DNA of 64,000 nt from Vibrio splendidus. GTDB lineage: Bacteria; Pseudomonadota; Gammaproteobacteria; Enterobacterales; Vibrionaceae. The first letter of the stretch is position 1, and each line of letters starts with the position of its first letter. The notes under the pieces are model-generated. The model made no database searches, had not been told where the DNA came from, and saw only the letters and a list, made by a program, of their open reading frames with translations. The position numbers were made by a program, and so were the translations under genes. Positions 28,320 to 37,968 of the stretch are shown one piece after another. The stretch covers positions 2,728,001 through 2,792,000 of the forward strand of contig NZ_AP025508.1 of assembly GCF_024347615.1 (NCBI RefSeq). The letters run 5' to 3'.

Positions 28320-28425
28320 GAAAGCGTTAAGACAGGTTCCCAACGCATGGCGGCTTCAGTTCAAGCCTTGGGGTTAAGTCCATATAGCACAATGGCTTTG
28401 ATGAAGGGCTATTTTTTCGTCTAAG
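28315..28425 (+). repeat. Degenerate Vibrio-type attC site
   Basis: It starts in the stop codon of the preceding gene (TTATAAGAAAGCGTTAAGAC). It continues with segments typical of Vibrio attC repeats: TTCCCAACGCATGGCGG, TTCAGTTCAAGCCTTGGGGT and GGCACAATGGCTTTG-like TAGCACAATGGCTTTG. The 3' core (GGCGTTA) is not found, so the site is probably no longer functional. Confidence 0.6.
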
Positions 28426-28497
28426 TTTGTTTCAGCCTACATTGTTTGATGTTAACTTTATGAAAATGATAACAAACAATTACTACATGGAAGATAA

Positions 28498-30207
28498 ATG
28501 TACATTCGTACAGTCGAAATTGAAAACTATCGAGCCTTCAAAAACTTCGAGATCAAATTTTCACCACTAAGCGTAATTATTGGTGAAAACGAAGCAGGTA
28601 AAACTAACCTATTCGATGCTCTTGCCTTGCCACTTAACAACAATGACATTAGCTTCAATAAGAAACGGCTCTCGGTATCGGATATCAACCGCGAAGCAAT
28701 TAAAGAGTTTTACCAAGCGATCATCAACGGTAACGACGAAGATGAGATCAAGCTTCTGATTCCTAAGGTTCGAGTTGAGGTCGAGTTTACTGAGCCAAAG
28801 AACATTATTGAAGAAGGCGTTATTGGCAAGTGGATAATCGGAGAAGAAGCCGACGATAGCTACAAGATTCGTTACGACTTCAAGCCCAAAGATACAGAGC
28901 AATTTGTTAAGGCTGCCAAGGAGCTACTTGACGGTATCGGGGACATAAAAGATACACGCTGGTTCAACCTGCCAATTGAGCTGTACGATTACGACATAAC
29001 ACAAAGCAACAATGGGTTAAGGGTTAGCTATTCTGATTTAAGACTTATAGGCATCAACTCGATCAACGCTGAGCGTGATGACTTTGCCGAAAGTAACACT
29101 CAGAAATCAAACGACATCCTGACCAAGATGTTGATTTCAGCTCTCGAAGATTCCGACAAAGCCAAGATTAACAGCGCATACACTTCTTTTTTCGATGCAA
29201 TCGAAAACACCGAGACATTCACAAAAATCGTTACACCTGATCCAGACTTCGAGAACTTCTTCGACGAGGTTGTTGATAAGCTTGAATGTATCCCGAACCT
29301 GCCTAATTTAAAAAGCATCCTATCCAACATTACTCTGAAGTCGGGTGAAAGCTATCTGTATCAGCGTGGTCTTGGATATCGTAACCTCGTGTACATCTAC
29401 CTATTATTTGAGTTCTTTAGCGGCAACAAGAATGCACTCAACCTATGCTGTATCGAAGAACCTGAAGCACACCTCAGCGTCAACAACCTCCGCTTCGCAA
29501 CTGACTTTATATACAAAAGCACACAAAAAGGCGGCTCGTCTCTACAAACGCTAATTAGCTCCCATAGTCCACTGGTCATCAATAAACTTGAGCTAACCAA
29601 CGTGATCGTCCTATCTGGAAATAATGCGATCCACCTAATTGATAGTAAGAAACATCTTACTAACTACCTTCGTAAGCGACCAAACTTCGACATTCTAAAA
29701 TTACTGCTGAGCAATAAGACCGTTCTCGTTGAAGGCACTACGGAAGAGATGCTGATTAACGCTATCCTCTATCGCAATAACGAAAATGTTAGCAGTCTTG
29801 AAGTTATATCTATTGAGCAAACGGGCTTTACAACTTTCATGGACGTTTGGCTACAAGTCAACAAAGGCAATACTAAGAAGAAGTTAAGCATAATTCGAGA
29901 TTATGATGACAATGACTCAACCAAAGATAAGCATCAAAAGTATGATACTGATAACGACAATATTCGAGTAAGAACCACTACCAAATATACGCTCGAAGAT
30001 GATCTTGCGGAGGCTGATGGAAACCTTGGCCGCCTGAACGCACTTTTCAAGAAGAAGTGCAAAACCTCTAGTGATATGGCTGAGTACCTGAAGAAAAGCA
30101 AAGCTGAAAGGATGCTCAGGATAGCTGACTCCATCTTAGATGAAGAGAACAAAGATCCGATCTCGTTACCCAAACACATTCAAGAAGCCTTGGATTTCAT
30201 GAAATGA
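28498..30207 (+). CDS. gajA: Gabija defence nuclease GajA (OLD-family ATPase/TOPRIM)
   Basis: 569 residues, the usual GajA length. The N-terminal ABC-type ATPase domain starts FKNFEIKFSPLSVIIGENEAGKTN (Walker A, about 33-40). Later come the signature region and Walker B (LCCIEEPEAHLS) and a C-terminal TOPRIM domain with KTVLVEGTTEEM (Glu about 411) and acidic IRDYDDNDS. GajA is a sequence-specific DNA nicking nuclease inhibited by nucleotides that becomes active when phage replication depletes them. It overlaps gajB by 4 bases, the standard two-gene Gabija layout. Confidence 0.93.
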   Translation: MYIRTVEIENYRAFKNFEIKFSPLSVIIGENEAGKTNLFDALALPLNNNDISFNKKRLSVSDINREAIKEFYQAIINGNDEDEIKLLIPKVRVEVEFTEPKNIIEEGVIGKWIIGEEADDSYKIRYDFKPKDTEQFVKAAKELLDGIGDIKDTRWFNLPIELYDYDITQSNNGLRVSYSDLRLIGINSINAERDDFAESNTQKSNDILTKMLISALEDSDKAKINSAYTSFFDAIENTETFTKIVTPDPDFENFFDEVVDKLECIPNLPNLKSILSNITLKSGESYLYQRGLGYRNLVYIYLLFEFFSGNKNALNLCCIEEPEAHLSVNNLRFATDFIYKSTQKGGSSLQTLISSHSPLVINKLELTNVIVLSGNNAIHLIDSKKHLTNYLRKRPNFDILKLLLSNKTVLVEGTTEEMLINAILYRNNENVSSLEVISIEQTGFTTFMDVWLQVNKGNTKKKLSIIRDYDDNDSTKDKHQKYDTDNDNIRVRTTTKYTLEDDLAEADGNLGRLNALFKKKCKTSSDMAEYLKKSKAERMLRIADSILDEENKDPISLPKHIQEALDFMK

Positions 30208-31652
30208 TTGAGATTCAGATAGCTGGAGCTGGCGCAGGTAAGACTCATAGTCTGGCTGAGAAGATCATTGCGCACTACGACTCAACATCGCATAAGAAAA
30301 TCTTTGCGATTACTTATACCAACAATGCCACGCAGAACATTTCTCAGGCGATTATCAGACAATTAGGATACTTGCCAGACAATATCGTAGTTTGCACAGT
30401 TCACACGTTTCTATTGAATGAGGTCATTTACCCTTACTCTCCTTTTGTTTTAAATGAAGTACACACTACCTCTTCACAATGCAAAACGTTTTCAAACTTT
30501 CCTGCTGGAAAGTCTGCTGAGAAAAAACAAAGAGAAGCCAAGAGCACCATTTCAAGGCTAAAGAAAATTGGGGTAATACATGTCGATGAAACATATTCTG
30601 CTGCATGGAGAGTTGTCGATGAAAACTATTCAAAACACAACAGCCAGAAGAAGAAATCTAAAGTTAGGAAAGTTCATAAACTCCTAAGCAGTGCGATTGA
30701 CAAGATTTTCCTTGATGAAGCTCAGGATCTAGACGAAACCGCTCTTAAAGCTTTTCAAAAAATCGGCGAGAACTCTGCTGATATTTACATGGTAGGCGAT
30801 CCCAAGCAAGCAATTGATTATCCGAAAGATTTCAAAGGTTGGTTAGCAAAAAACAAAGCCAACAAAAAAGTAAAAGTGCTGCCGAACATCACGACATCTC
30901 GTAGAGTTCCACAGAGGATTCTTGATCTATCAAATACCTTCTGCCCCAAAGGGCAAGAGCAGATGAGCTTGTCTGAAGTCGAAGGACGCCTCACATTCAT
31001 CACTACAGAAGATGACCATTATGACACTGTACTTAGCCATCACATTGAGAGTGGGAGTTTAGTTAGCATCTTCAGAAAAGAAGGTAACTACTCAACTAAA
31101 CAAGCAGGATCACTACCCGAATTTGACCCTGAGGTAGAAGAGCTACTTACAGTAAAATTCCCCGAATACGAAGAAGGGGTGGTCATATATTCATTACAGC
31201 GTTTCTTTGCATCTTTGCTGTCCAAAAATGACAACAACAGTTCCATACGTAAATTTCTTGCCAAGCTCGAAATCCCGTATGAAAAAGAGTTGTTTAAAAA
31301 TCTTTGTCGAACTGCTGAGCAATATAGTTCATCCAAGGACAACTCGGCTAAGTACACAATAAGCAGCATCCAGCGCACTAAGGGCTTAGAGTCTAAGGTC
31401 TGTGTATTAGTCTTAACACCAGCGATTTTCAAATGCTTAATGCAAGATGCTGTAACCAAGTTCAACAAGACTTGGAATATAGTTTACGTTGCATTAACGA
31501 GGGCTGAGTCAGAGCTTGTTGTTGCAGTAGACATGGATTTACTTGGCAACAAATACAACCACGATGACATTGTTAAAAGCCTTGAATCTATTGGGTTTGA
31601 AGTGTTAAACCCAAATCATCCAAACCACAAAACAAAGAAAAAATTAGAGTGA
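30204..31652 (+). CDS. gajB: Gabija helicase-like protein GajB (UvrD family)
   Basis: 482 residues. Superfamily 1 helicase motifs: Walker A AGAGAGKTH (7-15), motif II FLDEAQDLDET, motif III YMVGDPKQAID, IQRTKGLESKV (motif V) and NIVYVALTRAESELVV (motif VI). GajB forms a complex with GajA and hydrolyses ATP/GTP, supporting GajA activation and phage-DNA sensing. Both genes appear intact. Confidence 0.92.
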   Translation: MIEIQIAGAGAGKTHSLAEKIIAHYDSTSHKKIFAITYTNNATQNISQAIIRQLGYLPDNIVVCTVHTFLLNEVIYPYSPFVLNEVHTTSSQCKTFSNFPAGKSAEKKQREAKSTISRLKKIGVIHVDETYSAAWRVVDENYSKHNSQKKKSKVRKVHKLLSSAIDKIFLDEAQDLDETALKAFQKIGENSADIYMVGDPKQAIDYPKDFKGWLAKNKANKKVKVLPNITTSRRVPQRILDLSNTFCPKGQEQMSLSEVEGRLTFITTEDDHYDTVLSHHIESGSLVSIFRKEGNYSTKQAGSLPEFDPEVEELLTVKFPEYEEGVVIYSLQRFFASLLSKNDNNSSIRKFLAKLEIPYEKELFKNLCRTAEQYSSSKDNSAKYTISSIQRTKGLESKVCVLVLTPAIFKCLMQDAVTKFNKTWNIVYVALTRAESELVVAVDMDLLGNKYNHDDIVKSLESIGFEVLNPNHPNHKTKKKLE

Positions 31653-31874
31653 ACATAGTATTAACCAAAGATAATTGCCAAAAATCTGCTTTGTCCAGAT
31701 TTTCCATACCTTTAGTTATTCATGAATTGCTAATTTAGGGAGGTCTCTAATACAGAATTGTCCAAAATTTAGCTAAACGACGCAACATTTCATGCAGAAA
31801 GATCTACGTAAAGATTAATTCTATCTATAATTGCTCGATTAGCGTGCCAATCAATGTCTAGTTCATTCTCAGGG

Positions 31875-34748
31875 TTACCCTTTCAGCTTATATGAACAGG
31901 AGCCATCCATCCCTTTACGGTAAGTAGAACACCCCCAGAAGTCGCTGTATTTTCCTTTCCAGAGCTTCATTTCACTGCCACAATTCTGACACAATGGACG
32001 CTCATCACTACAGCTTTCATCTATACATACTTGAAGACCACTTTTGATATCTCGACTCATTGGGCTTCCACACTTGATGCAAGGTGTCTCTTTGTTTTTG
32101 CATCTAGGGTAGAGAGAACAAGACATAAATTTGCCATATTGCCCTACTTTCAACCTTAATGTGCCCTCACCGCATTGGTGACATGAAATCTTTTCAGCTT
32201 GCTGCTGAATAAGTGAAGCATCAAATTCATTAGTTTCCACTGGATATCTTTCTTGAACCAACTCTGTTACAAACTCACTAGCATCCATCATATCAACGAG
32301 TAGATAAGCACGGTGTTTTGCTCGGGTTAGAGCAACATAGAACAAACGACGCTCTTCGGCATGTTCAAACTTATCTCCTTGCGGTAACAGTGCATCCATA
32401 AGCGGTGGGGTTTGTTTTTGAGATGGAAATCCATGCTTTCCCGAGCTCAACCCCATTACTATGACATATTCGGCTTCTTTTCCTTTTGAAGCATGGAACG
32501 ATTGGTTTTCAATTTCCAAAGTAGGAAATTTATGTTTTAGGGTTCTTAATTGATGCAAATCAGGAAGTTGATACCAGTAACGAGCAAGAAAATAGACCTT
32601 ATTCTTACTCGCCTTCTTGGACGCCAGTACTTGGTTTGATATTGAAGAAAGCGTCTTTTCTAGCGCAGATAATCCAACCTCATCACTGCCTTGGCGAACA
32701 ATACTTACCGCAGGAGTATTCACATGGACTAGTGAGTTGATCTTTTTGTTCAACTGAACTGGGTTTTGAGTGACGAATCGAGTCGCTACGTCCCCAATAG
32801 AGTTGTTAAATCTAAACGTCATATCCAGCGTAGTTTCAGAAGTTGAACCGAAGTAGTTGGAAAACTCTGTAGTAAGTCGTACATCGGCTCCGCTAAAGCG
32901 GTATATTGCTTGCCAATCATCACCAACACAAAACAATGATGAACCAAGGTAACTATCACGTAGTGCCTTAACAAGCCTAGCCCTCGGTTCTGAAATATCT
33001 TGGAATTCATCTACCAGCAGGTACTTCCAAGGAGACAGGAATTGACCTGTTTGAACATACTGTAAAGCTTTACCGATCATATCGTTAAAATCTATGACTT
33101 GATGGTCTCGAAGGTACTTTTCATAGTTGTGATATAACGGCATTAATAGTTCGAGTGCTTTAGCTGTTTGTCTAGAATCTATCGACTCTTTGATGATTTT
33201 GTTTATACCATCTTCATCCAGACACGCTGCTTTGTACATATCAACTAACGCTCCAAGCAGTTTCGCTAATTCTGTCACTTGACCTAGCTGCTCCAAGTTA
33301 GCTAACAGAGCGTTATCAGATACAGGTTGTGTTTCTACGCCGCGCTTAATCAGTTCTTTTTCTAGCGCGGTAAGTAGTTTTCCGTTTTTATGTTGATGGT
33401 AGAACACCTCCACATAACCCGTCTGATATTTCTTGTGGGTTTCCCGTTTCCACTTGATACTTGCGTGATAACTCTCCTTATCAACATAAGGGGCCGTGTT
33501 TCCGTTTTCATCGGTGCCATAATATTCGATGTAAATATCATAATCAGGAAGGTAGAAATCTGGTTCATACTGACGATATTCACTGGTTGCAACATCAAAT
33601 CGATATTTAGCTTCATATTCATAGTTGATGCCCTTACGCAACAACCAGTTCGCAATCACTAGCTCACCATAGCTTTTAACTTGCTCTCCCCTCATTGAGC
33701 GGATGTCGTTATCATTTAGATACTTAAGATGTGCTCCTTGAGATTCAAAATCCCAAGGGTTTTTATCGACGTAGTAATATGAACTGAAATAATCGAGTAA
33801 GTTTTTTTTGTAGAGACTATCGAGCATCAATTTCTCGATTTCATCATTCATCCATTTGGCTTTAACTTTGGCACTATCTTCGAGCTTGGACAAGCTCGGT
33901 GCTTTACCCTCAACAGCAGAGATAATCTTCACGCCTAGACTGTGAAATGTACTCGCTTTCACATCATCGAAGCCTAATTTATCCTTGATTCTTTCATCCA
34001 TCTCCTGGGCGGCAATACGTCCATAAGCAAGCAACAAAATATCATTTGATCTAGCTTGGCCGCTGTTAACTAGATAACCTGTTCTTCCGACCATGACACT
34101 TGTTTTACCCGTGCCAGCACCAGCAAGTAGAAGGTTATTGTCGTTATCAGTCACACAAGCAATTCTCTGCTTATTTGTCAGAGGATTCGATTCAACACCA
34201 TCAAAGAACGATTCAAATTGAGCAAGTTGTTTTGCGACATAACGATTGCGTATCTTATCTATATCCGAAGCATCCCAGTTTTGGATGTTAGTAAGTTGTG
34301 ATGCCGTTTTCTTTGCCAGTTCTGAAAGACCTTGTACCTTTTTCCAGCCTTTCCAACGCTTTATTTCAAGACTCACAACCGACTGAATTTGTTCAATTGA
34401 AGAATCTCTAAGGAAACTAGATGTACATTTTTTGTAGGCATCATTTAGGAAGTCTTGCAAGCGCTCCGCACTTTGATTTGCCCACAATGGAAACAGTTCT
34501 TTTGAATACTGATAAGGAGTTAGATAGCCCAGCATTCGATAGCGATATGTTTGACCGCGTGATAGCAAAGCCAAACACCCGCCGTCTATTGAAAGAGTGA
34601 GATGCGGTGGACAATCGAGGTGATGCCAATCAAAACGCACTTCATTCCCTCTTTCAATAACACGAATTCCATTGTCATCTACTATAACCTCGATCTCTTT
34701 GTTAAAGAGACGGGCAATTGGGTTAGAAGTAAGAGTCCACAAAATCAT
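31875..34748 (-). CDS. Helicase IV-like SF1 helicase with nuclease-like insertion and zinc ribbons
   Basis: 957 residues, longer than E. coli helicase IV (684). The N-terminal ~180 match the helicase IV-specific region in style (SNPIARLFNKEIEVIVDDNGIRV is typical). The core has LLAGAGTGKTS (about 207-216), QILL-type LLLAYGRIAAQEMDERI, LVDEFQDIS, FCVGDDWQAIYRFSGA, ASKGKEAEYVIVMGL and RRLFYVALTRAK. Between core motifs (about 365-460) is a segment with EYEAKYRF, YEPDFYLPDYDIYIEYYG and KWKRETHKKY, resembling a PD-(D/E)XK nuclease fold. The C-terminus (about 850-957) has three to four topoisomerase-type Cys4 zinc ribbons. It runs against its neighbours, so it is a separate unit. A phage-defence role is plausible but unproven. 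Confidence 0.88.
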   Translation of the reverse strand: MILWTLTSNPIARLFNKEIEVIVDDNGIRVIERGNEVRFDWHHLDCPPHLTLSIDGGCLALLSRGQTYRYRMLGYLTPYQYSKELFPLWANQSAERLQDFLNDAYKKCTSSFLRDSSIEQIQSVVSLEIKRWKGWKKVQGLSELAKKTASQLTNIQNWDASDIDKIRNRYVAKQLAQFESFFDGVESNPLTNKQRIACVTDNDNNLLLAGAGTGKTSVMVGRTGYLVNSGQARSNDILLLAYGRIAAQEMDERIKDKLGFDDVKASTFHSLGVKIISAVEGKAPSLSKLEDSAKVKAKWMNDEIEKLMLDSLYKKNLLDYFSSYYYVDKNPWDFESQGAHLKYLNDNDIRSMRGEQVKSYGELVIANWLLRKGINYEYEAKYRFDVATSEYRQYEPDFYLPDYDIYIEYYGTDENGNTAPYVDKESYHASIKWKRETHKKYQTGYVEVFYHQHKNGKLLTALEKELIKRGVETQPVSDNALLANLEQLGQVTELAKLLGALVDMYKAACLDEDGINKIIKESIDSRQTAKALELLMPLYHNYEKYLRDHQVIDFNDMIGKALQYVQTGQFLSPWKYLLVDEFQDISEPRARLVKALRDSYLGSSLFCVGDDWQAIYRFSGADVRLTTEFSNYFGSTSETTLDMTFRFNNSIGDVATRFVTQNPVQLNKKINSLVHVNTPAVSIVRQGSDEVGLSALEKTLSSISNQVLASKKASKNKVYFLARYWYQLPDLHQLRTLKHKFPTLEIENQSFHASKGKEAEYVIVMGLSSGKHGFPSQKQTPPLMDALLPQGDKFEHAEERRLFYVALTRAKHRAYLLVDMMDASEFVTELVQERYPVETNEFDASLIQQQAEKISCHQCGEGTLRLKVGQYGKFMSCSLYPRCKNKETPCIKCGSPMSRDIKSGLQVCIDESCSDERPLCQNCGSEMKLWKGKYSDFWGCSTYRKGMDGSCSYKLKG

Positions 34749-35264
34749 TGTACGCAGCCAGTTTAAAGTTGATGTATTTCGAAAGTTGCAACCATTGTAC
34801 GGTAATTGTTGATGAGTTGTCTTTGAGCGTGGTTAAGCACTGAATTGATTTTAAGGTTGGCTGAGGACTACTTTATTAAACTAGATTCATCACTATGGCT
34901 AACCGTGTAATGGTTGAGTTAAGATGGTCATTTATTATACGGCGCTCATATGCTGGGGTTTGTCACAGTTCGATAAAGAGGCCTGCTTCACCGAGGATCG
35001 TGACACACGAGAGCAAGCAGATGACCTCTAGAACACCTATGCCCCAAGACGAGCTACAACCGCGCTATGTACTAATGAAAGTAAGTTGATTCTTCACTAT
35101 TAAATCTAATATCAAGGCCCTAAACTGCAAGGCCAGATTTGACGTGCCACGACGGTCATACTGTAATGCTGTTAAGTTCTTATTATCCAATCATTGTCAT
35201 AGTAAATATATTCATCTTCTTTAGTATGTGTCGACTAAGTTATTAAAAAGTTGGTGGTTTACAG
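34749..35264. other. Intergenic region between divergent helicase and KAP genes
   Basis: 516 bases that must contain both divergent promoters. A 64-codon plus-strand frame exists but has no convincing ribosome site or composition, so it is not called as a gene. No clear terminator or repeat is seen. Confidence 0.4.
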
Positions 35265-36761
35265 ATGGCAGGTGGCGATATTAATTTTGATTGGAAAGAA
35301 CCCGTACTAGGTGAAGACAGTGAAGGAAATCCAATAGAGCTTTTCCCTATAGATACGTTACACAGAGGTAAGTACGCTAAATTTCTACATGGCTACCTTG
35401 TCGATAACTCATCACAGAATGGTTACGTTCTTAATCTGAACGCACAGTGGGGAGCAGGAAAGACCTATTTCATCAATCGTTGGATAGATAGCATCAAAGA
35501 AAAGCATCCTGTTGTGTATGTCGATGCATGGAAGCAGGACTATTCAGACGACCCTATGTTGACGGTTATCTCGTCTATTATTAACGCTCTTGAAGTACAC
35601 CTACCTGATGGGAATCAGAAGGCGATAGCGCTGAAAAATAAAGCTACTCGTTTCTTTAAGGCTGCAGCACCACTACTAGCTAAAGGCTTAATTAAGAAAG
35701 CTACGGGTATGAACATCGACGAGATTAACCCAAAGGATGACAACGACTCGTTGAACACAGACCTATATAACTTGAGCGGTGAAGCTGGTGCGGCACTAGC
35801 CAAGTGTTTAGTTGATGACCACAACGAGAAGTTAAAGACCGTCGAATATCTTCGTGAAGACATCAAATCTCTAATTAAAGCTATCGACCCAAAGAAGAAC
35901 CTACAGATACCTGCGTTTGTATTTATCGATGAGTTAGACCGCTGCCGCCCAAGTTACGCTGTCGAGATGCTAGAGGTAATTAAGCACTTCTTTGAGCTGG
36001 AGGATATTGTTTTTGTTGTGGCGACGGATACTGCGCAACTACAACACGCGGTTAAGGCTGTTTACGGTGAAGGATTCGATGCGCAAACATACCTCGGACG
36101 ATTTTTTCGTCGACGCTACTCTCTACCGATTTCTAAGTCGAGATATGAGTTTGTTAAGAATATGATTGGTGAGGATTATGCGATAAAACCTAGTTGGAAT
36201 AGCTATGCCCCTGCTATTGAGGTGGGCGGAAACTTATGGAATCTAATATCCATAGTTGCGGGTAGATTTAACTTGTCTTTAAGAGATACAGAACAGTTAG
36301 CTGATAAGTTTTTAGCGGTACTTAGTAGTGCTGATAAGTCGATGAACCCGTACTTACTCCTAACGTTGTTTGCGCTAAGGGACAAACACTATAGTGTGTA
36401 TGAATGTTGGGTAGGGTCTGATATTAACGCAACAACACTCCAAAAAGTAATGGAGAGTGCTGGCTTAGATAAAACATCCTTACCCTTACATCGTGGCAAC
36501 TCGGGGTACTTTGTAGCGATTGAAGATACGGAAGCAGTGGATTTCAGCTTGTATGAGATGTTGTATTGCATGGATAAGTACAGCTCATTTAAATCGTATG
36601 GTGATAAGAGTTCTGAAGAGCGATCCTTACGTGCAAACTCTAGAGGAGACGACTACGATGCAGGTGAAAAGAACTATATTCAATTAAACTTTCTAGGGCT
36701 AGCAGCCAAGAAAAGTGATTATATAGACTGGGTAGAATACGCTGTTTCTTTTGACGAATAG
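35265..36761 (+). CDS. KAP-family P-loop NTPase
   Basis: 498 residues. Walker A NAQWGAGKTYFINRW (about 60-72), then a long helical insertion, and the KAP Walker B FVFIDELDRCRPSYAVEMLE (about 219-237) followed by VFVVATDTAQLQHAV and YLGRFFRRRYSLP, all typical of KAP NTPases. No clear transmembrane segment is present, so it is probably cytosolic. The family includes PifA of plasmid F, which excludes phage T7, and many defence-island members. Small genes downstream on the same strand may form a unit with it. A defence role is inference. Confidence 0.85.
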   Translation: MAGGDINFDWKEPVLGEDSEGNPIELFPIDTLHRGKYAKFLHGYLVDNSSQNGYVLNLNAQWGAGKTYFINRWIDSIKEKHPVVYVDAWKQDYSDDPMLTVISSIINALEVHLPDGNQKAIALKNKATRFFKAAAPLLAKGLIKKATGMNIDEINPKDDNDSLNTDLYNLSGEAGAALAKCLVDDHNEKLKTVEYLREDIKSLIKAIDPKKNLQIPAFVFIDELDRCRPSYAVEMLEVIKHFFELEDIVFVVATDTAQLQHAVKAVYGEGFDAQTYLGRFFRRRYSLPISKSRYEFVKNMIGEDYAIKPSWNSYAPAIEVGGNLWNLISIVAGRFNLSLRDTEQLADKFLAVLSSADKSMNPYLLLTLFALRDKHYSVYECWVGSDINATTLQKVMESAGLDKTSLPLHRGNSGYFVAIEDTEAVDFSLYEMLYCMDKYSSFKSYGDKSSEERSLRANSRGDDYDAGEKNYIQLNFLGLAAKKSDYIDWVEYAVSFDE

Positions 36762-36782
36762 TAAGCTTAAGGGGTAGTTGAT

Positions 36783-37058
36783 ATGGCTAGCTCAGGTATG
36801 CCCCATTACATGTTTCTTCCACAGGGCACATATGGTGAGCCAAAAATTTTGCGATACAAAAACTAGTGCCCCCAGAGCATTGAAGACAACTTAGATAATC
36901 AACGTCTGGGCAGGATTAATGAGCGTTGTCACAAAGTGCTCGAAAACAACCTAGTTATAATTCTGGCACTTCTTATCTTGTCGGCATACCCTGAAATTTA
37001 TCCCAACATATCAATGCGTTACAGGTTGTTCGCAACATCGATAAAGGGAATGAGTTAG
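36783..37058 (+). pseudogene. Short reading frame interrupted by one amber codon after the KAP gene
   Basis: A strong ribosome site (AAGGGG) precedes ATG 36783, 21 bases after the KAP stop. The frame runs 27 codons (MASSGMPHYMFLPQGTYG and following) to TAG at 36864-36866. It continues in the same frame for 63 more codons (ending LFATSIKGMS) to TAG at 37056. The second part has a hydrophobic segment (NNLVIILALLILSAY). Either a 91-codon gene was broken by a point mutation, or only the 27-residue peptide is made. No known family. Confidence 0.45.
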
Positions 37059-37217
37059 TGCGATTTCTCATTTTCCTGGAATGCTATGTTATAGGCCAAG
37101 GCTCTACCCAATAAAAAATAGTGTGTACTGAACTTTGCACTTTTAGTGTCAGTTACATTTGAGATGTCGTACCATTAAATGTTATTGTCTAAGTTTCATA
37201 GTATATAGGAATACGAC

Positions 37218-37466
37218 ATGAAAAATGATTTGAATGCTCTAATGAGCTTAGTCAAGGATAAAGATGAGTTCTTCGAAGAGGAAAATAAAGAACTAAATAC
37301 TCTATTGAGAGGGGTAAGCCCTGATGATGTGCCCGATGACTTCAAGCAAGAACTAATAGATCTTATCGATATGATGTTACTAACGGGGAATGTCTTGACT
37401 GTTAATAAAAAGCATGTGGACTTCCTGTACAGTGAATTATCTGATGAGGTAACAAATGATCACTAG
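37218..37466 (+). CDS. Small acidic hypothetical protein
   Basis: 82 residues, strongly acidic and helical (FFEEENKELNTLLRGV, DDFKQELIDLIDMM), with SD AGGAA. It overlaps the following membrane protein gene by 11 bases, so the two are translationally coupled. The layout (small acidic soluble protein followed by membrane protein) is compatible with an antitoxin/toxin or regulator/effector pair, but I recognise no family. Confidence 0.55.
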   Translation: MKNDLNALMSLVKDKDEFFEEENKELNTLLRGVSPDDVPDDFKQELIDLIDMMLLTGNVLTVNKKHVDFLYSELSDEVTNDH

Positions 37467-37968
37467 AATATTTACCGTAATTTTAACGCTAATATTATTA
37501 CCAATTTCATTGCTTTTTGGCGTTCTTCGCGGTGCTGTAGTAGCCCTAAAAGGGGGCATGGTTCCAATTGAAAAGGTTATTGAAAAAGGTAGTTTTTTCT
37601 TAAAACCACAAATATCCTTAATTGAAAAAACATATGAGAACAAATTCTCTGTGATTACTTGGGAAAGCCTTGTCTACGCTGTAGGTATCGGCGAAGAAAT
37701 CACTGGTCGTCCTATACTTGACGAAGAAGTATTCCCATATCTGGTTTCAGTGTACGGCAAAGATTTTGAGCCAAGAATCAGTCATTTACTCGACTCACTT
37801 CAGGAAAAATATGAGCCAGGCACATTTAACAAAATCAAATCAAATATGAGGTCATTGGTTAAGGCTGATGCTCAAAATGGAATGATTAACTGTAGCAACT
37901 TTTTAGTTACGAATGCACAAGAGGTCCATGAAGATTTGCAGAGTAGAATCAATGCGTTTAACTCATAA
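37456..37968 (+). CDS. Hypothetical membrane-anchored protein
   Basis: 170 residues. A strongly hydrophobic N-terminus (ITRIFTVILTLILLPISLLFGVL, then a Gly/Val-rich stretch) is followed by a soluble, mainly helical domain (ESLVYAVGIGEEITGRPILD). It is coupled to the upstream 82-residue gene by an 11-base overlap. It may be an effector acting at the membrane; no named family is recognised. Confidence 0.55.
   Translation: MITRIFTVILTLILLPISLLFGVLRGAVVALKGGMVPIEKVIEKGSFFLKPQISLIEKTYENKFSVITWESLVYAVGIGEEITGRPILDEEVFPYLVSVYGKDFEPRISHLLDSLQEKYEPGTFNKIKSNMRSLVKADAQNGMINCSNFLVTNAQEVHEDLQSRINAFNS

Noticed and set aside
29345..29554. Frames inside gajA and other long genes
   Set aside because: Shadow frames overlapping well-supported coding sequence.
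34895..35089. 64-codon plus-strand frame between the divergent helicase and KAP genes
   Set aside because: No convincing ribosome site, no domain, and it occupies the expected promoter region.
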